Of a DNA stretch of 64,000 bases, positions 63,027-64,000 are shown in pieces (position 1 is the first letter of the stretch; each line of letters begins with the position of its first letter). This DNA comes from Aldrovandia affinis (lineage: Eukaryota; Chordata; Actinopteri; Notacanthiformes; Halosauridae). The stretch spans positions 4,334,501 to 4,398,500 of the forward strand of contig JAINUG010000048.1 of assembly GCA_029706075.1 (NCBI GenBank), read 5' to 3'. The notes beneath the pieces are model-generated. The model was not told the origin of the DNA. It did no database searches and saw only the letters and a program-made list of their open reading frames with translations. Made by a program: the position numbers and the translations under genes.

Positions 63027-63755
63027 TTATTTTTTGTTTTAAATTTGTTTCTGATTTTTCCCCTTTTAGTGCAGTGGTGCAGTGCAGTGGATAGCACTGT
63101 CGCCGCACAGCAAGAAGGTCCCAGGTTTGATCCCAGCCAGGGGCCTTGCTGTGTGGAGTTGGCATATTCTCCCCATGTCCGTGTGGGTTTCCTCTGGGTA
63201 CTCCGGTTTCCTCCCACAGTCCAAAGCCATGCACATTAGACTAATTGGAGAGTCTAAATTGCCCGTAGGTGAGTGAATGGTGTATGTGCCCTGCGATGGA
63301 TTGGTGACCTGTCCAGGATGTATTCCTGCCTCTCCCCCAATGCATGCTGGGATAGACTTCAGCCCCCCCACAACCCTGACCAGGAATAAGCAGGTTAGAT
63401 AATGAATGAATTTTTATTCACTTTTAATAGAATTAAATCCCAATATAGTCTTTTAATCCCTTTTAATCCCAATTTAGTAGCCAATTGTACCCTCTTTCTA
63501 TGTAAAATATCCCCCCATCTTACTACGAGCTTGCCGCTGCAGCTCTGGGACCGGCAGTGACAAAGGCAATGAATCCTCCGAGACCGAGCCTGCCAAGCTG
63601 CCAAGCATAACTCTGGTACACATAGAGCAACCCTTATATACGACAAGCTTATGCCGGCTTCCCTCCCCCCTTCCCTGGGGTAGACAGCAGCTGCAGTGGG
63701 CAACCTGCACTCCGGGCAAGTGCCTTTACCATTATGCCACCTAGGGGCCCTCTGC
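63027..63755 (-). mobile_element. tRNA-derived SINE (family A), copy 4, split
   Basis: The tail piece GTTTCTGATTTTTCCCC (63045-63067) resumes after the inserted SINE as TTTTAATCCCAATTTAGTAG at 63450 and runs to the head GGGGCCC at 63750. TCTGTACTAA (63014-63023) and TCTGCACTAA (63750-63759) look like its target duplication. Confidence 0.82.
63068..63410 (+). mobile_element. tRNA-derived SINE (family B) nested in family A
   Basis: Head GTGCAGTGGATAGCACTGTC with box B GGTTTGATCCC, body CTCCGGTTTCCTCCCACAGT and CTAATTGGAGAGTCTAAATT, ending in an AATGAATGAAT tail. A very common fish SINE-type repeat. Confidence 0.88.
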
Positions 63756-64000
63756 ACTAAATTTCGAATCAGAAAAATGTGGCTTTCTCAATGGTTTTTA
63801 AATTGAACTATGATTGCCACAAAGCTAAATGTACAAATGTAACAAAATAAGTTTGTGTTGTGCTTGAAGACTGTCATAGACCGTTAAAAAAATATTTATT
63901 TATAGCAGTTAAATGACTGAAGGAAAAAATAAATGACTGATTGATGAACTGCACAAATTAAAATGTATTCAAATCAGAGAGGAAATAAAAATAAAAATAT

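Overview
The window is vertebrate nuclear DNA, almost certainly from a ray-finned (teleost-type) fish. Genes are split into many small exons with GT-AG introns. CA/GT microsatellites are abundant. The repeats are typical of fish: a Rex3/RTE LINE, an L2 LINE with SINEs that share its 3' tail, Tc1/mariner remnants, hAT elements, 5S-rRNA-derived SINEs and solo LTRs. There is no sign of operons, CRISPR or bacterial genes. One assembly gap of 100 N lies at 7274-7373. The species cannot be named from the sequence.

Four protein-coding genes can be supported by joining exons in phase. (1) gucy1b2, the beta-2 subunit of soluble guanylate cyclase, plus strand, 5837-23105. Seventeen exons are visible and all join in frame; one H-NOX exon is lost in the gap. 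The protein ends in a CAAX-type box, and three normally conserved catalytic-domain positions are changed. (2) A 107-residue single-pass membrane protein on the minus strand, 27283-26960, tail to tail with gucy1b2; I do not recognise it. (3) An ARL3-type small GTPase, minus strand, 43081-31520. Five exons give 181 residues, so with the initiator Met on an unseen exon it matches the 182 residues of ARL3. (4) A probably undescribed type I membrane protein, minus strand, 58164-49531. Eight exons give 257 residues: signal peptide, cysteine-rich stalk on four tiny exons, one Ig domain, TM helix and basic tail. All internal exons are symmetric phase 1-1.

Layout: 1-5836, upstream DNA with a decayed duplicate of the gucy1b2 exon 2 acceptor region at 4654-4790. 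5837-23105, gucy1b2, with introns holding a tRNA SINE, a hAT MITE, a Tc1 element with intact TIRs, an L2-tailed SINE and a second Tc1 relic. 23179-23713, a hAT-type MITE 73 bp after the stop codon that supplies the first AATAAA. 23.7-31.5 kb, an L2 LINE fragment, the small membrane gene, simple repeats and a long hairpin. 31.5-43.1 kb, the ARL3-like gene; its 9.2-kb second visible intron is packed with a dead Gypsy element broken by a LINE and a SINE, plus a solo LTR. 43.1-49.5 kb, mostly unique AT-rich DNA. 49.5-58.2 kb, the Ig/cysteine-rich gene, with a Rex3 fragment, a hAT remnant and a Tc1 relic split by a solo LTR in its introns. 58.2-64 kb, large fold-back repeats, a solo LTR with a perfect target duplication and a nested SINE cluster.

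The genes do not form a pathway. The shared story is that mobile elements built most of the intronic and intergenic DNA. Insertion order can be read at several places from target-site duplications. Repeat families were named by recognition only, with no database search.
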